DNA of 64,000 bases from Noviherbaspirillum galbum (GCF_010974945.1 NZ_JAAIVB010000021.1:62001-126000), one strand, 5' to 3'. Positions 37,927 through 47,210 are shown, numbered from the stretch's first letter. Notes: a model not told the origin generated them from the letters alone. Translations and numbers: made by a program.

Positions 37927-40900
37927 ATGGCAACAATGAACGATACCGTCCAGCAGATGTACGTGGCGTTTTTCAACCGCCCCGCAGATGCTCTCGGTTT
38001 GGCATTCTGGGTGAGCAAGCTGCAAGGTGGCCTGTCGGTCAGCTCGATGGCAGCTTCGTTCGCCGCTTCGGACGAGTACAAGGCACTGTACGCTGGCAAG
38101 GACGCCGCTACGACCGTCGCCATCCTGTACACCAACCTGTTCGGCCGCACGGCTGCTCCGACCGAAGTGACTTTCTGGGGTCTGCGTCTCCTGCAAGGTC
38201 TGGAAACGGTTGACGGCATCGCCCTCAAGCTGACGAACAGCGCCCAAGGCACTGACGCAGCAACGATCACCAACAAGATCGCCGCTTCCACCGCTTTCAC
38301 CACCGGCCTCGATTCCACCGCCAAGATCACCGGCTACACCGGCCTGCAAGCCAACCTGGCTGCACGCGCATGGCTGGCTGGCGTGACCGATGCTGCCAGC
38401 CTGGCTGGTGCTACCGCTGCTGACGCTCTGAACGCAGCAATCAACACCGCAGTCAACGTCGGTTCTGGTTCCAACTCCGCAACCTTCAACCTGACTCCTG
38501 GCGTCGACAACGCAACCGCGAACCAGTTCTACGCTTCCGAGACCCAGTTCAACGTTGACGGCAAGGGCCCGACCATCAACACCGGCGACGTGCTGACCGG
38601 TCAGTCTGGCCGTACCGACAACACCCTGACGATTACCGACCTGACCCCCAGCGTCGCTAACGGCAACATTCCTGCCGGCGTCAAGCTGCAGAACATCCAG
38701 AACGTCATCCTGAACACGTCGAACAACACGGCCGCATCCGGCTTCAGCGTTGTGCCTTACTCCGACGTCGTGAACGTTCAAGTCAACACCAACGGTACGG
38801 GCGGTGACGTCGTCGTTGCTAGCAACGGTGGCACGACCAACCCGACCAAGCAATCCGTCGTTGTCAACCACCAGTCCTACACTGGCGGCACCGTGCAAGT
38901 TATCGGTGGCTTCGACGTCAACGTGACCCAGAACGCCAACGCTGCCATCACGATCGGCCAGCAAGCTGCTGGTACCGTTCCCCAGCCGAACAACGTTCCG
39001 ACCGGCCCGGTCACCGTGACCCAGAACAGCACCGCTGGCGGCGCTGTCAACGTGGTTGGCGGCAGCAAGGTTACCGTTACGACCACTGGCGCTTCCTTCA
39101 CCGGCGCAATCAACATCGGTAACGTTTCTGCCTCGGGCAACAGCCTGGCAGGCGCACTGTCCAATTCGACCGGCGCTATCGTTGTCAACAACGCTGGTAC
39201 GACCAGCACCACCAACGTCTCCGGCGGCTCCACCGTCAACGTGACGGCTGCAGGCGGTGTTGTGAACGTCGGTGACGCAGGTGCTGTCATCGCTTCCAAC
39301 ATGCCCACGGGCGCAGTCACTGTGAACGATACCGCTCCGGTGGCATACGACAACCTGAACATCGCCAACAACGTCAACCACAATGCAACCGCACGTGGCG
39401 TGAACGTTTACGGCGGTACCGACGTCAACGTGACGACCAATGCCGGCGGCGTTGTCATCGGCACCAACACGCTGACCGCAACCCTCCCGACCGGCAACAT
39501 CACGATCACCAGCACGGCAAACGACCAGCAAGCTGCTGCCAAAGCCAACGCTGCGATCACCGCTTTCGGCGGCAAGAACGTGACCGTCAATGCGGCTGAC
39601 GTCGACGTGACCCTCGGCGGCACCACCGGCTACAACCCGACTGGCGTTATCGCTGTCAAGGAAACTGCCGCTTCCACGAACCGCGATGTCGCAACCGGCA
39701 ACGTCCATACCGTCACCATCAACGGCGGCAATGGCGTCACCGTCAACGCACAAGGTCAGAACGTTTCCGTCGGTGCAGCTCAAGGTACGGGCGGCGCACA
39801 AGTTGTTACGCAATCCGGCGTGATGACCGGCGCAGGCATGGGCGGCGCGAACGGCACCGTTGAAGTCGACGGCGGCTCCACCGTTTCCGTTACCACGACC
39901 GGCGGTGCAGTTACCGTTGGCAAGGGTTCCGCAGCAGGCGCAGCATTCAACGCAACGGGCGCAGTCACTGTTACCAACACCTTCGGTGCTGGCAACGCAG
40001 GCAACGATGCAACGACCGTCTTCGGCGGCGCAGCAGTCAACGTTTCCTACAACAACGCCAACAAGGGCGCTGTTCTGGTTGGCGATACTGCAAGCTACGA
40101 TGCAAACACGATGCTGAACGCCACCGGCACCGGCCTGAAGGCAGCATTTGCCATCCCGACCGGCGACGTGACCATCAGCAGCAAGCAGACCAACGGCACG
40201 ACCAACACCTTCGGTACGGGCGCTGTCAAGGTCGTTACCAATGGCGCAGCCAACGTTTCCATCACTGGCGACGCACCGGCTTACGTTGTTGACGCACAGT
40301 CCATCCTGGCAACTGGTGGCGCCAATGCCAACAAGGCAATCGGCACCAGCACGCTGGCTAACGTCAAGTTCGACGGTGTGCGTACTGCTGGCGCAATCGC
40401 CATCCAGTCCGACGCTTTGTCCAACCTGACCGTTACGACCAACACCGTTGCAGGCAACAGCTTCAACATCACCAACAACACGGCTGGCCATACCCTGAAC
40501 ATCACCACTGGTGGCAACACCGCCGGTATCACCGTTCAGGACAACGTTGCCACGACGATCAACCTGGCCGACAACGGCACGGCTTCGACCGGCGCAACGA
40601 CCCTGACCGCTGCCAAGGCAACCACGCTGAACGTCAACACGACGGCCGCAGCTACCGTTGCTGCAGCTGGTGCATCCGCACTGACCAAGATCGTCCTGAC
40701 CAACAAGGGTACGGTCGCTCTGGGCAGCGTTGCAGCACTCAGCAGCCTGGCAATGATCGATGCAACCGCATCCACCGGCGCAGTTAGCGTTGCCATCAAC
40801 ACTGCCGTCACCAGCTTCAACGGTGTCGGCGGCACGGGCAACCAGACCGTTACCATCAACAACAACAGCACGGTTCAGGCCAACGGCACGACCTTCAACA

Positions 40901-43900
40901 CCATCTTCGGTGGTTCGGGTTCCAACACCCTGGTCGCGAACTACGTTGCAGCTGCCAATGACACCGCTCTGGGCAACAATGCACGTATCAAGGGCTTCTC
41001 GACCCTGTCCCTGGGTACTGCTGCGTCGTCCTCTACCGGCCACGCTGCATATCAGGCTGGTGTGACTGCTCAGGCTCAAGTGTCGACCGTCACCATCAAC
41101 GGTGGTAACGGTGTCGCCACTCAGACCTACACTGTCCAGCTGAACGCAGGTGCTACTTACACGTTCACCTCCGCTGGCGGCGAGACGCCGGCCCAGATCG
41201 CTGCAAACCTGGCTGGTGGTCTGCTGGCTCAAGGTAACTCTGGCTACACCGTCGGCTACACCGCGGGCAACAACACGTTCACCGTGACCGGTCCTGCCGC
41301 AGGTACGGCATTCACCGTGACCGTGGGCGGTACGGCAGCAACTGCACCGACTCAGGCTGTCACCACGACCGGCGCAACCTCTGTTACCGGCGACAACTTC
41401 TATGACGCTACCGGCTTCACCGCTCTGACCGTTGGTCAGACCGCTGGCGACGTGACGTTCAAGAACGCTGGCGCAGGCTCCACGCTGACCCTGACCGATG
41501 GCCAAAACGCCGCATCCACGAACCTCGTCAACTACCTGCTGACCAACTCGGCTGGCACGAACGACACGCTGGATCTGACGGTCAATGCCACCGCTGCTCG
41601 CGCTCACGCTACCAAGGGCACGATCAACGCGACGGTCCTGACCACCGGTATCGAAAACCTGAAAGTCACCAGCACGGGTACGCTGGTTGACGCTCTGGGC
41701 AACCGCGTCGTCAACACCGTGACGATCGGTGACACCGCAGCTAAATCCGTGACCGTTTCCGGCGCACAAGACGTTACGCTGACGCTGAAGACGGATGCAA
41801 ACGCCACGCTGGCTGGTGGTGCAAGCAACGTCACGACGCTCGACGCTTCCGCTTCTACGGGCAAAGTTGACCTGACCGGTGTTGCTCTCAAGGACAATAC
41901 TGCTCACACCATCACTGGCGGTAATGGCCAACTGGTCGCTAAGGGCGGCACGCACGTCGCTGACGTTGACACCGTTACCTCGGGCGCAGGCGGCATCGAC
42001 TTCTCGATCGGTACCGCTGGTAAGTGGGTTGCAGTCGCAGGCGCCGGCAACAACGGTGCCTACGCCGCAGGTAGCACGACGATCAACCTGTCCGCTTCGG
42101 CTGGCGCAACCGACACCCTCAAGTTCGTCGATGGTGCAGTCTCGACCTTCAACGGCACCAAGGGCGGTATCACTGGTTTCGTCACCGGTGTGAGCAAGGC
42201 TGACGCGCTGAACTTCCAGCGCACCGCTGGCGTCGCTCAAACCAAGTCGATTCTTGCAAACGTCGCAACGCCGACCGTGGTTTCCTCCCTGGCTTCCGCT
42301 CAGAACAGCGCTCTGTCGATCGACAAGACCGGCGCACTGTTCACGGCACTGGGCAACCTGACCTACACGATCTCCAACGGTGTCATCACCTTCGGTGCAA
42401 CTGCTGGTCACCAGATCGCCGACTTCACCAGCGGTCAGCTGGTAAGTGCAGCAGAAATCATCGTCAACGATGCAGCTGCTGGCGATATGATCGCGGCCTT
42501 CTCGTACAACGGTAACTCCTACGTTGTGGCGAGCGACCAGAACCGCCTGCTGTCTCAAAACGGCGGTGCAGCTGGCGCGCACACCAACGGCGACACGCTG
42601 GTCAACCTGATCGGTGTCGGCACGGTGACGGGCTTCGGTTCTACCGGTGCTGCTGGTACGATCGTCGCTAACGTGGCCAACATCGCTCCGACGATCGGCC
42701 AAGTAGCCAACACTGGTAACGCAACTGCTCAGGTCTACAACGATGCAGGCTTCGCAGTTGAGCAACTGGGTGTCGGCGGCGGTCACATTGCTGCATACAA
42801 CACGACGAACGCAGCATCGCTGTCTGGTCTGCAGAGCTACACGTTCAACAACCTGGCAGCATCCGCAGTGTTGAACATCGGTGCAACCGGTACCGACAAC
42901 CACCACATCGGTGATGTCACGGTGAACCAAGCTGCAGCAGCAGGTCAAAACAGCCTGACCGTGAACCTGAACGCAGCAGCTACCAAGTCCTTCATCGACA
43001 AGCTGACGGTCAATGGTGACGCGGTTCTGGTGCTGAATGGTGCGTCTGGCGGCACGTCGGAAGTCGTCTCCCTGGTCGATGGCACGAACACGCTGTCTTC
43101 CGTGACGATCTCCGGTGCTAACAGCGTTGCAGTGGACAGCATCACCAGCAGCTCGCTGGCTGGCGTGACTGTCACCAACACGGCAACGACGACTCTGGCC
43201 GGTGCAACGGCTGTGATCGCAAAGGACGCGTTCACGGTTACGGCAACCACGGCAAACCAGGGCACGATCGTGATCGGTAACTGGACAGTTCCGGCAAGCC
43301 CGACCGCTGGTCTGACTGGCAATGCAAACGTCATCACCATCGGCAGCCTGGCTAACCAGAACAACAACGCGAACAAGATCTTTGCATCCGGTACCAACGA
43401 CGTCATCACCATCGTTGGCGCAGGTGGCAACTCCATCACTGCAAACGGTGCTGGCACGAAGATCGACGTTGGTGTTGACACCACGACCTACGGTGGCGTG
43501 CAGACGGTTGGTAACGTCGGCGCTAACACCATCAGCGCTCTGGGTGCGAACGAAATCGTGACCTTCCATGGCACGGCTAACGGCGCATCGACGGTTGCTC
43601 TTGGCCCGAATGGCACGGTCACGTTCTCGACCACCACTGGTGCAAACAGCCAGACCATCACTCTCGCAGGTGATGTGGCAGGTGCAGCAACTTCCGGCAG
43701 CTACTCCTTCACGACCCTGAACAACGTCGTGACGGGCACTGGCGACAAGATCGTCCTGCAAACCGCTGGTGCTGAAGCGCTGGCAGGCGGCACCTTTGCT
43801 GCCTCGCTGGTGAACGTAGCCTCGGCAACGACGCTGGCTCAGGCTCTGGACCTGGCAATTGCACAAGCTGCAATCTCCCAGGACACGAACCCGAACAGCG

Positions 43901-44103
43901 CCACCTACGCCAAGATCGCTGCCAACACCGGTGTGATCAACTGGTTCCAGTTCCAAGGCAACACCTACGTTGTTGAAGCTGTCAATGCAACGGGTGCTGC
44001 TGCTGCTAACCCCGCACTGGACGCCAACGACATGATCGTCAAGATCACTGGTCTGGTCGATCTGGGCGCTGCAGCACTGGCTGGCCACACGATTACTCTG
44101 TAA
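37927..44103 (+). CDS. Giant DUF4214 repeat protein, S-layer/adhesin-like, probable type I secretion substrate
   Basis: The 2058-residue protein has no signal peptide, no cysteine, and very high Ala/Thr/Asn/Gly/Val. Residues about 5-125 are a DUF4214 domain (VQQMYVAFFNRPADALGLAFW ... ILYTNLFGRTAAP). Residues about 320-790 contain roughly nine copies of a 50-residue unit with GG-x2-V-x-V, probably a beta-solenoid. Only one weak RTX-like GGSGSNTL is seen (near residue 993). A motif of the form F-x-(Y/F)-x-GN(S/T)YVV appears near residue 1523 and again near 2005 close to the C-terminus, where type I signals reside. AGGAG seven bases before the ATG fixes the start. Codon choice looks biased, as in an abundant protein. 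The secretion genes lie 3 kb downstream. Composition and size resemble Caulobacter RsaA; homology is unproven. Confidence 0.82.
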   Translation: MATMNDTVQQMYVAFFNRPADALGLAFWVSKLQGGLSVSSMAASFAASDEYKALYAGKDAATTVAILYTNLFGRTAAPTEVTFWGLRLLQGLETVDGIALKLTNSAQGTDAATITNKIAASTAFTTGLDSTAKITGYTGLQANLAARAWLAGVTDAASLAGATAADALNAAINTAVNVGSGSNSATFNLTPGVDNATANQFYASETQFNVDGKGPTINTGDVLTGQSGRTDNTLTITDLTPSVANGNIPAGVKLQNIQNVILNTSNNTAASGFSVVPYSDVVNVQVNTNGTGGDVVVASNGGTTNPTKQSVVVNHQSYTGGTVQVIGGFDVNVTQNANAAITIGQQAAGTVPQPNNVPTGPVTVTQNSTAGGAVNVVGGSKVTVTTTGASFTGAINIGNVSASGNSLAGALSNSTGAIVVNNAGTTSTTNVSGGSTVNVTAAGGVVNVGDAGAVIASNMPTGAVTVNDTAPVAYDNLNIANNVNHNATARGVNVYGGTDVNVTTNAGGVVIGTNTLTATLPTGNITITSTANDQQAAAKANAAITAFGGKNVTVNAADVDVTLGGTTGYNPTGVIAVKETAASTNRDVATGNVHTVTINGGNGVTVNAQGQNVSVGAAQGTGGAQVVTQSGVMTGAGMGGANGTVEVDGGSTVSVTTTGGAVTVGKGSAAGAAFNATGAVTVTNTFGAGNAGNDATTVFGGAAVNVSYNNANKGAVLVGDTASYDANTMLNATGTGLKAAFAIPTGDVTISSKQTNGTTNTFGTGAVKVVTNGAANVSITGDAPAYVVDAQSILATGGANANKAIGTSTLANVKFDGVRTAGAIAIQSDALSNLTVTTNTVAGNSFNITNNTAGHTLNITTGGNTAGITVQDNVATTINLADNGTASTGATTLTAAKATTLNVNTTAAATVAAAGASALTKIVLTNKGTVALGSVAALSSLAMIDATASTGAVSVAINTAVTSFNGVGGTGNQTVTINNNSTVQANGTTFNTIFGGSGSNTLVANYVAAANDTALGNNARIKGFSTLSLGTAASSSTGHAAYQAGVTAQAQVSTVTINGGNGVATQTYTVQLNAGATYTFTSAGGETPAQIAANLAGGLLAQGNSGYTVGYTAGNNTFTVTGPAAGTAFTVTVGGTAATAPTQAVTTTGATSVTGDNFYDATGFTALTVGQTAGDVTFKNAGAGSTLTLTDGQNAASTNLVNYLLTNSAGTNDTLDLTVNATAARAHATKGTINATVLTTGIENLKVTSTGTLVDALGNRVVNTVTIGDTAAKSVTVSGAQDVTLTLKTDANATLAGGASNVTTLDASASTGKVDLTGVALKDNTAHTITGGNGQLVAKGGTHVADVDTVTSGAGGIDFSIGTAGKWVAVAGAGNNGAYAAGSTTINLSASAGATDTLKFVDGAVSTFNGTKGGITGFVTGVSKADALNFQRTAGVAQTKSILANVATPTVVSSLASAQNSALSIDKTGALFTALGNLTYTISNGVITFGATAGHQIADFTSGQLVSAAEIIVNDAAAGDMIAAFSYNGNSYVVASDQNRLLSQNGGAAGAHTNGDTLVNLIGVGTVTGFGSTGAAGTIVANVANIAPTIGQVANTGNATAQVYNDAGFAVEQLGVGGGHIAAYNTTNAASLSGLQSYTFNNLAASAVLNIGATGTDNHHIGDVTVNQAAAAGQNSLTVNLNAAATKSFIDKLTVNGDAVLVLNGASGGTSEVVSLVDGTNTLSSVTISGANSVAVDSITSSSLAGVTVTNTATTTLAGATAVIAKDAFTVTATTANQGTIVIGNWTVPASPTAGLTGNANVITIGSLANQNNNANKIFASGTNDVITIVGAGGNSITANGAGTKIDVGVDTTTYGGVQTVGNVGANTISALGANEIVTFHGTANGASTVALGPNGTVTFSTTTGANSQTITLAGDVAGAATSGSYSFTTLNNVVTGTGDKIVLQTAGAEALAGGTFAASLVNVASATTLAQALDLAIAQAAISQDTNPNSATYAKIAANTGVINWFQFQGNTYVVEAVNATGAAAANPALDANDMIVKITGLVDLGAAALAGHTITL
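38905..40280 (+). repeat. Tandem ~50-residue repeats in the giant protein
   Basis: The GG-x2-V-x-V hallmark recurs at about residues 327, 377, 433, 495, 547, 599, 648 and 699, with a degenerate copy near 773. Each is followed about ten residues later by a V-x-(V/I)-G strand end. Spacing is 49-62 residues except for the last. Confidence 0.7.
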
Positions 44104-44164
44104 TCAACCTCCTTACCTCCCCCCATCACTCCCGCAAGGGAGTAGGGAGGAGGCAGGAACCCAA

Positions 44165-44195
44165 AACCCCGCAGTTCGCTGCGGGGTTTTTTTTT
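44165..44195 (+). terminator. Strong intrinsic terminator after the giant gene
   Basis: AACCCCGCAG, the stable TTCG tetraloop, CTGCGGGGTT and nine Ts in all. A second small hairpin (ACTCCC-GCAA-GGGAGT) precedes it. The strength fits a highly transcribed single-gene unit. Confidence 0.9.
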
Positions 44196-44344
44196 GTATT
44201 GGTTTTAAACTCGGCAATCGGCGCGTCATCCCAGAAAACTTTTTCCATTCAGCGGATAATTGGGCCGTGGTTGGCACTCCAACCTTGCCGTTGTGGTGAT
44301 CACTCAGGTCGGCATTCAACTACTCCAAAAACGAAAGTATCAAT

Positions 44345-45127
44345 ATGGCCTTGCAAGCAATCACGAAGGAAGAATTTCACCAAAAGCGTTGGCAGCCCCA
44401 TTCCCGATTATTTTTCGCAGCTTCCCGTGCAGTGGTGGAGCTTGACCTCTCCGAGCTACCCGTGGCTGCTGCCAACTTTACGTTTGGATTTCTCAAGCAA
44501 GGCGATGGAAGCTTCCTGCCGGCTGTACTGATGGGAATCCAACCCGATAAAAACCTGTTCGTTGCGAAGGATGGCAGCTGGCTTGCCGGCTACGTTCCTT
44601 CACTATTTCGCGTCTCGCCGTTTGCGCTTGGCGTGACCGAAGAAGGGAAAAAAATCCTTTGTTTGGATGACACGTTCTCAGAGCCGCCCGCTGAACAAGG
44701 CTTCGCTTTCTTTAATGAGAATGGTGAGCCTGGCCCTGAACTGCTGCAGGTGAACCAGTTGCTCTCCACGATGGATTCGAACCGATTAGTTACTTCAAAG
44801 GCTTGCGCGGCACTCGATGAGGCGGGTGTGCTCCAACCTTGGAAAATTACCCTCCAGACAAAAGACGGCAATAAAACCTTGGAAGGCCTTCACCACATCG
44901 ATCAAGCTGCGCTGGAGTCGCTCCCGGGTGACAAGTTGGAAACCTTGATGAAATGCGGTGCACTGTCCATCGCCTACTGCCAAATGGTCTCGACGCAGCA
45001 TTTGCAAAAGCTAGGCATGCTCGCGGATTCCCACGCCCATTACGAGGCGATGCAAAAACAGCAGCCTGCAAGTAAGGATATTGACCTGTCCTTCCTGAGC
45101 AAGGGTGGCACTCTGAATTTCGGATAA
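44345..45127 (+). CDS. SapC-family protein
   Basis: The 260-residue protein matches the SapC family: WQPHSRLFFAASRAVVELDLSELPVAAANFTFGFLKQGDGSFLPAVLMGIQPDKNLFV near the start, DGSWLAGYVPSLFRVSPFAL, and a C-terminal LETLMKCGALSIAYCQMVS. SapC was named from the Campylobacter fetus S-layer locus, but its biochemical role is unresolved. No signal peptide, so it is presumably cytoplasmic. Its position directly after a large S-layer-like gene supports a functional link. Base composition is visibly lower in GC than its neighbours. It has its own terminator at 45166-45197. Confidence 0.82.
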   Translation: MALQAITKEEFHQKRWQPHSRLFFAASRAVVELDLSELPVAAANFTFGFLKQGDGSFLPAVLMGIQPDKNLFVAKDGSWLAGYVPSLFRVSPFALGVTEEGKKILCLDDTFSEPPAEQGFAFFNENGEPGPELLQVNQLLSTMDSNRLVTSKACAALDEAGVLQPWKITLQTKDGNKTLEGLHHIDQAALESLPGDKLETLMKCGALSIAYCQMVSTQHLQKLGMLADSHAHYEAMQKQQPASKDIDLSFLSKGGTLNFG

Positions 45128-45165
45128 GCGGGTTACTGTAAGCGAGAGAATCTCGTTGCGTTAAC

Positions 45166-45197
45166 AAAAAAGCCGTAAAGCGATGCCCGGCTTTTTT
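45166..45197 (+). terminator. Intrinsic terminator after sapC-like gene
   Basis: AAAAAAGCCG (45166-45175) pairs with CGGCTTTTTT (45188-45197); usable in both directions. Confidence 0.75.
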
Positions 45198-45401
45198 CGT
45201 TTGTTCTTCAGTGCACCGCAGTGAATTCATGACAAAAGACAATGATTGCAGGGAAAATATTACGTAGAAGCCTGGTTTTAACGATAAAGGTATAAAAAAC
45301 TGGCCTTTCAGAACCTTTTGCCATCGAAAAACGAAAAACGCCTCGGGTAAAATACGCGGCGTTTAACCACCCTCCACTCAATTGACGTTAAGGAGCTTCT
45401 C

Positions 45402-45587
45402 ATGGCAATGATCACCATCAACGACAAAGAATACGATCTGGACTCCCTGTCCGACGGCGCCAAGCAGCAGATCAACATGCTGCAAATCACCGAGCAGGAA
45501 ATCCAGCGCCTGAATGCCCAGCTGGCCATCGTGCAGACTGCGCGCATCGCCTACGCAAATGCTCTCACCGAAGAACTGCCCAAGTAA
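45402..45587 (+). CDS. Small DUF6447-like protein
   Basis: A 61-residue acidic protein, MAMITINDKEYDLDSLSDGAKQQ..., predicted to be mostly one long amphipathic helix (ITEQEIQRLNAQLAIVQTARIAYANALTEEL), which suggests a coiled-coil partner or regulator. It resembles the DUF6447 family, from memory only. AAGGAG eight bases before the ATG gives a strong ribosome site, and TAAAAT at 45348-45353 could be its -10. It sits between sapC and a methyltransferase in the surface-protein locus. Function unknown. Confidence 0.75.
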   Translation: MAMITINDKEYDLDSLSDGAKQQINMLQITEQEIQRLNAQLAIVQTARIAYANALTEELPK

Positions 45588-45897
45588 TACGGTTGTTGGA
45601 TTCGATAGAAAGAAAATCTTTCCTAGTGGTACAGAGGACGTGTTCTTCTTTATAATGTCATCAAAGCAAAAGAGGCATAGGCGGTTACCGCACAAAAATA
45701 AGACCTAATTACGTTGTTTGGCTTGTCTCAAGCTTGATGCACATTCTGCCGATGACAGCCAGGCAAGCAGCTATGATGAAATCGACCCCTAGGAAGGTCC
45801 TTGTTTTCAGCCGCACGGCGCAAGCCTGCGGCTTTTTCTTTGGGCGAACGCTTTATACTTCAGCCTTTGCTGCCATCAAGCTCATCGTTGCCGTCCC
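45588..45897. other. Intergenic region with its own promoter and terminator
   Basis: A 310-base gap with a perfect TATAAT (45651-45656, weak -35) and, about 150 bases later, a terminator (45809-45840), with no convincing ORF between. It may encode a small RNA or only an untranslated segment. A second -10 (TATACT, 45854-45859) probably serves the methyltransferase. Confidence 0.35.
45809..45840 (+). terminator. Intrinsic terminator before the methyltransferase gene
   Basis: AGCCGCA (45809-45815) pairs with TGCGGCT (45827-45833), continuing into TTTTTCTT. It sits upstream of the next gene's likely promoter. Confidence 0.7.
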
Positions 45898-46779
45898 ATG
45901 CTGACTTCCTGCCTCTGCACCCAAGCATCGCTCCTGTCGCCGCAAATGCAGGAATGGCAGCTTCGCTTCAAGGAGCGGCCCATTCACCTGCACCGCAAGA
46001 TCTGGGAATGGTGCTACATCAGCGAGGCGCTGGCCGAGCGCGGGATGCTGCGTCCCGGCATGCGCGGGCTGGGATTCGCGGTGGGCCAGGAGCCGCTCAC
46101 CGCCATGTATGCGCGCATGGGCGCGTCCATCGTGGCGACCGACCTGTTCGTCGAGAAGGCGGAGGAGAGCGGCTGGGTCAGCACCGGCCAGCATGCCGAT
46201 GGCTTCGACGCACTCAACCAGCGCCAGCTCTGCGACAAGACCGAGTTCAACCGGCTGGTGGATTTCCGTTTTGCCGACATGAACGACATCGGCGGCAGCT
46301 TCAACGGCAGCTTCGACGGCCAGTTTGATTTCCTCTGGTCTTCCTGCGCCTTCGAGCACCTTGGCGACATCGAGAAGGGCTTGCGCTTCGTGCGCGAAGC
46401 CATGCGCTGCCTGAAGCCGGGCGGCTTTGCGGTGCATACCACCGAATTCAACCTCTCCTCCGACGCCGATACCGTGGAAAGCGGCGCCACCGTGCTGTTC
46501 CGCAGGCAGGACATCGAGCGCCTCGCCGGCGAGCTGCGCGCCGAGGGCCATGCCATCGAGTTCGACTGGGACCAGGGCGAGGGCTATGCCGACAAGACGG
46601 TGGATCTGCCGCCGTACAAGCAGCATGTGCATCTGCGCATGCAGATCGAGCAGTATGTGGTGACCTCAATCGGGCTGATCATCCGGAAGGCGGGGGCGGC
46701 GCATGCCGACGCGACGGACAAACGGCCGGCACCGGGCAGGCTGGGGCAGCTTTTCGGGCGGCTTGGCGGCAAGGACTGA
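45898..46779 (+). CDS. Class I SAM-dependent methyltransferase
   Basis: The 293-residue protein has a degenerate SAM motif I (RGLGFAVGQEPLTAMYARMGASIVATDL) and a clear later block FDFLWSSCAFEHLGDIEKGLRFVREAMRCLKPGGFAVHTTEFN, typical of methyltransferase domain 11/23 proteins. The C-terminus is basic. The substrate is unknown. Its position between the giant surface protein and the secretion operon suggests modification of the surface protein or a lipid/glycan partner. The ATG at 45898 follows a TATACT box by 40 bases; no strong ribosome site is visible. Confidence 0.75.
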   Translation: MLTSCLCTQASLLSPQMQEWQLRFKERPIHLHRKIWEWCYISEALAERGMLRPGMRGLGFAVGQEPLTAMYARMGASIVATDLFVEKAEESGWVSTGQHADGFDALNQRQLCDKTEFNRLVDFRFADMNDIGGSFNGSFDGQFDFLWSSCAFEHLGDIEKGLRFVREAMRCLKPGGFAVHTTEFNLSSDADTVESGATVLFRRQDIERLAGELRAEGHAIEFDWDQGEGYADKTVDLPPYKQHVHLRMQIEQYVVTSIGLIIRKAGAAHADATDKRPAPGRLGQLFGRLGGKD

Positions 46780-46855
46780 ATTCGCCGGTCGCTGAAATGG
46801 GATTCCCGCCCCCACGCGTTTTTGCTGATTACGCGTCAATTCTCGCCGTCATGTT

Positions 46856-47000
46856 CCCTCCCCTTCAAGGGGAGGGCTAGGGTGGGGATGGGTTTCCAGT
46901 GCGACCAAAGGACAGCATTAATTTTGCAATGAACTAATGCTGTTCTTTGTACACGAGCGAAACCCATCCCCACCCCAACCCTCCCCTTGAAGGGGAGGGG
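46856..47000. repeat. Large nested palindromic element, copy 1
   Basis: Outer arms 46856-46896 and 46959-47000 are near-perfect reverse complements; each arm itself contains CCCTCCCCTTCAAGGGGAGGG-like self-complementary sequence. An inner pair, ACAGCATTA (46912-46920) and TAATGCTGT (46935-46943), nests inside. It recurs in inverted orientation at 59104-59250. Confidence 0.85.
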
Positions 47001-47194
47001 GCCGAGACAGAGCGGCATTCCCACGCACGCCGCAAAAAAGTCTGGCACATCCCCGCGCTAGCAGGAGTTCTAGATCTATCCGCAAAACCTATTCTCCCCA
47101 CCCAAATCCCGCCACTTTTTACCTCCCGCAACGGAACTTTCAGGTCCGCAAAATTGCTTGCAATCAGCAAGCGATATGTTATTCTTCTCCGCAA

Positions 47195-47210
47195 TGTGAT
47201 CCACATCACG
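47195..47210 (+). promoter_or_regulatory. Near-perfect CRP-type site before the secretion operon
   Basis: TGTGATCCACATCACG differs from TGTGA-N6-TCACA only at the last base. GATAAA (47231-47236) as a -10 would put the centre of the site about 40.5 bases upstream of transcription start, class II activator geometry. Confidence 0.7.

Noticed and set aside
40900-40940. RTX calcium-binding nonapeptide array in the giant protein
   Set aside because: Only a single GGSGSNTL-like segment near residue 993; no tandem GGxGxDxUx repeats, so I do not call it an RTX protein.
37831-44088. Minus-strand open frame of 2085 codons opposite the giant gene, longer than the sense ORF
   Set aside because: It results from strong codon bias in the sense gene (few codons whose complement is a stop). 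The product is Cys/Gly/Val/Arg-rich with no domain, and the sense frame has DUF4214, a ribosome site, a promoter and a terminator.
44296-44303. GTGATCAC palindrome before sapC as a fourth CRP site
   Set aside because: It lacks the six-base spacer between TGTGA and TCACA half-sites; it is a compact palindrome likely to occur by chance.
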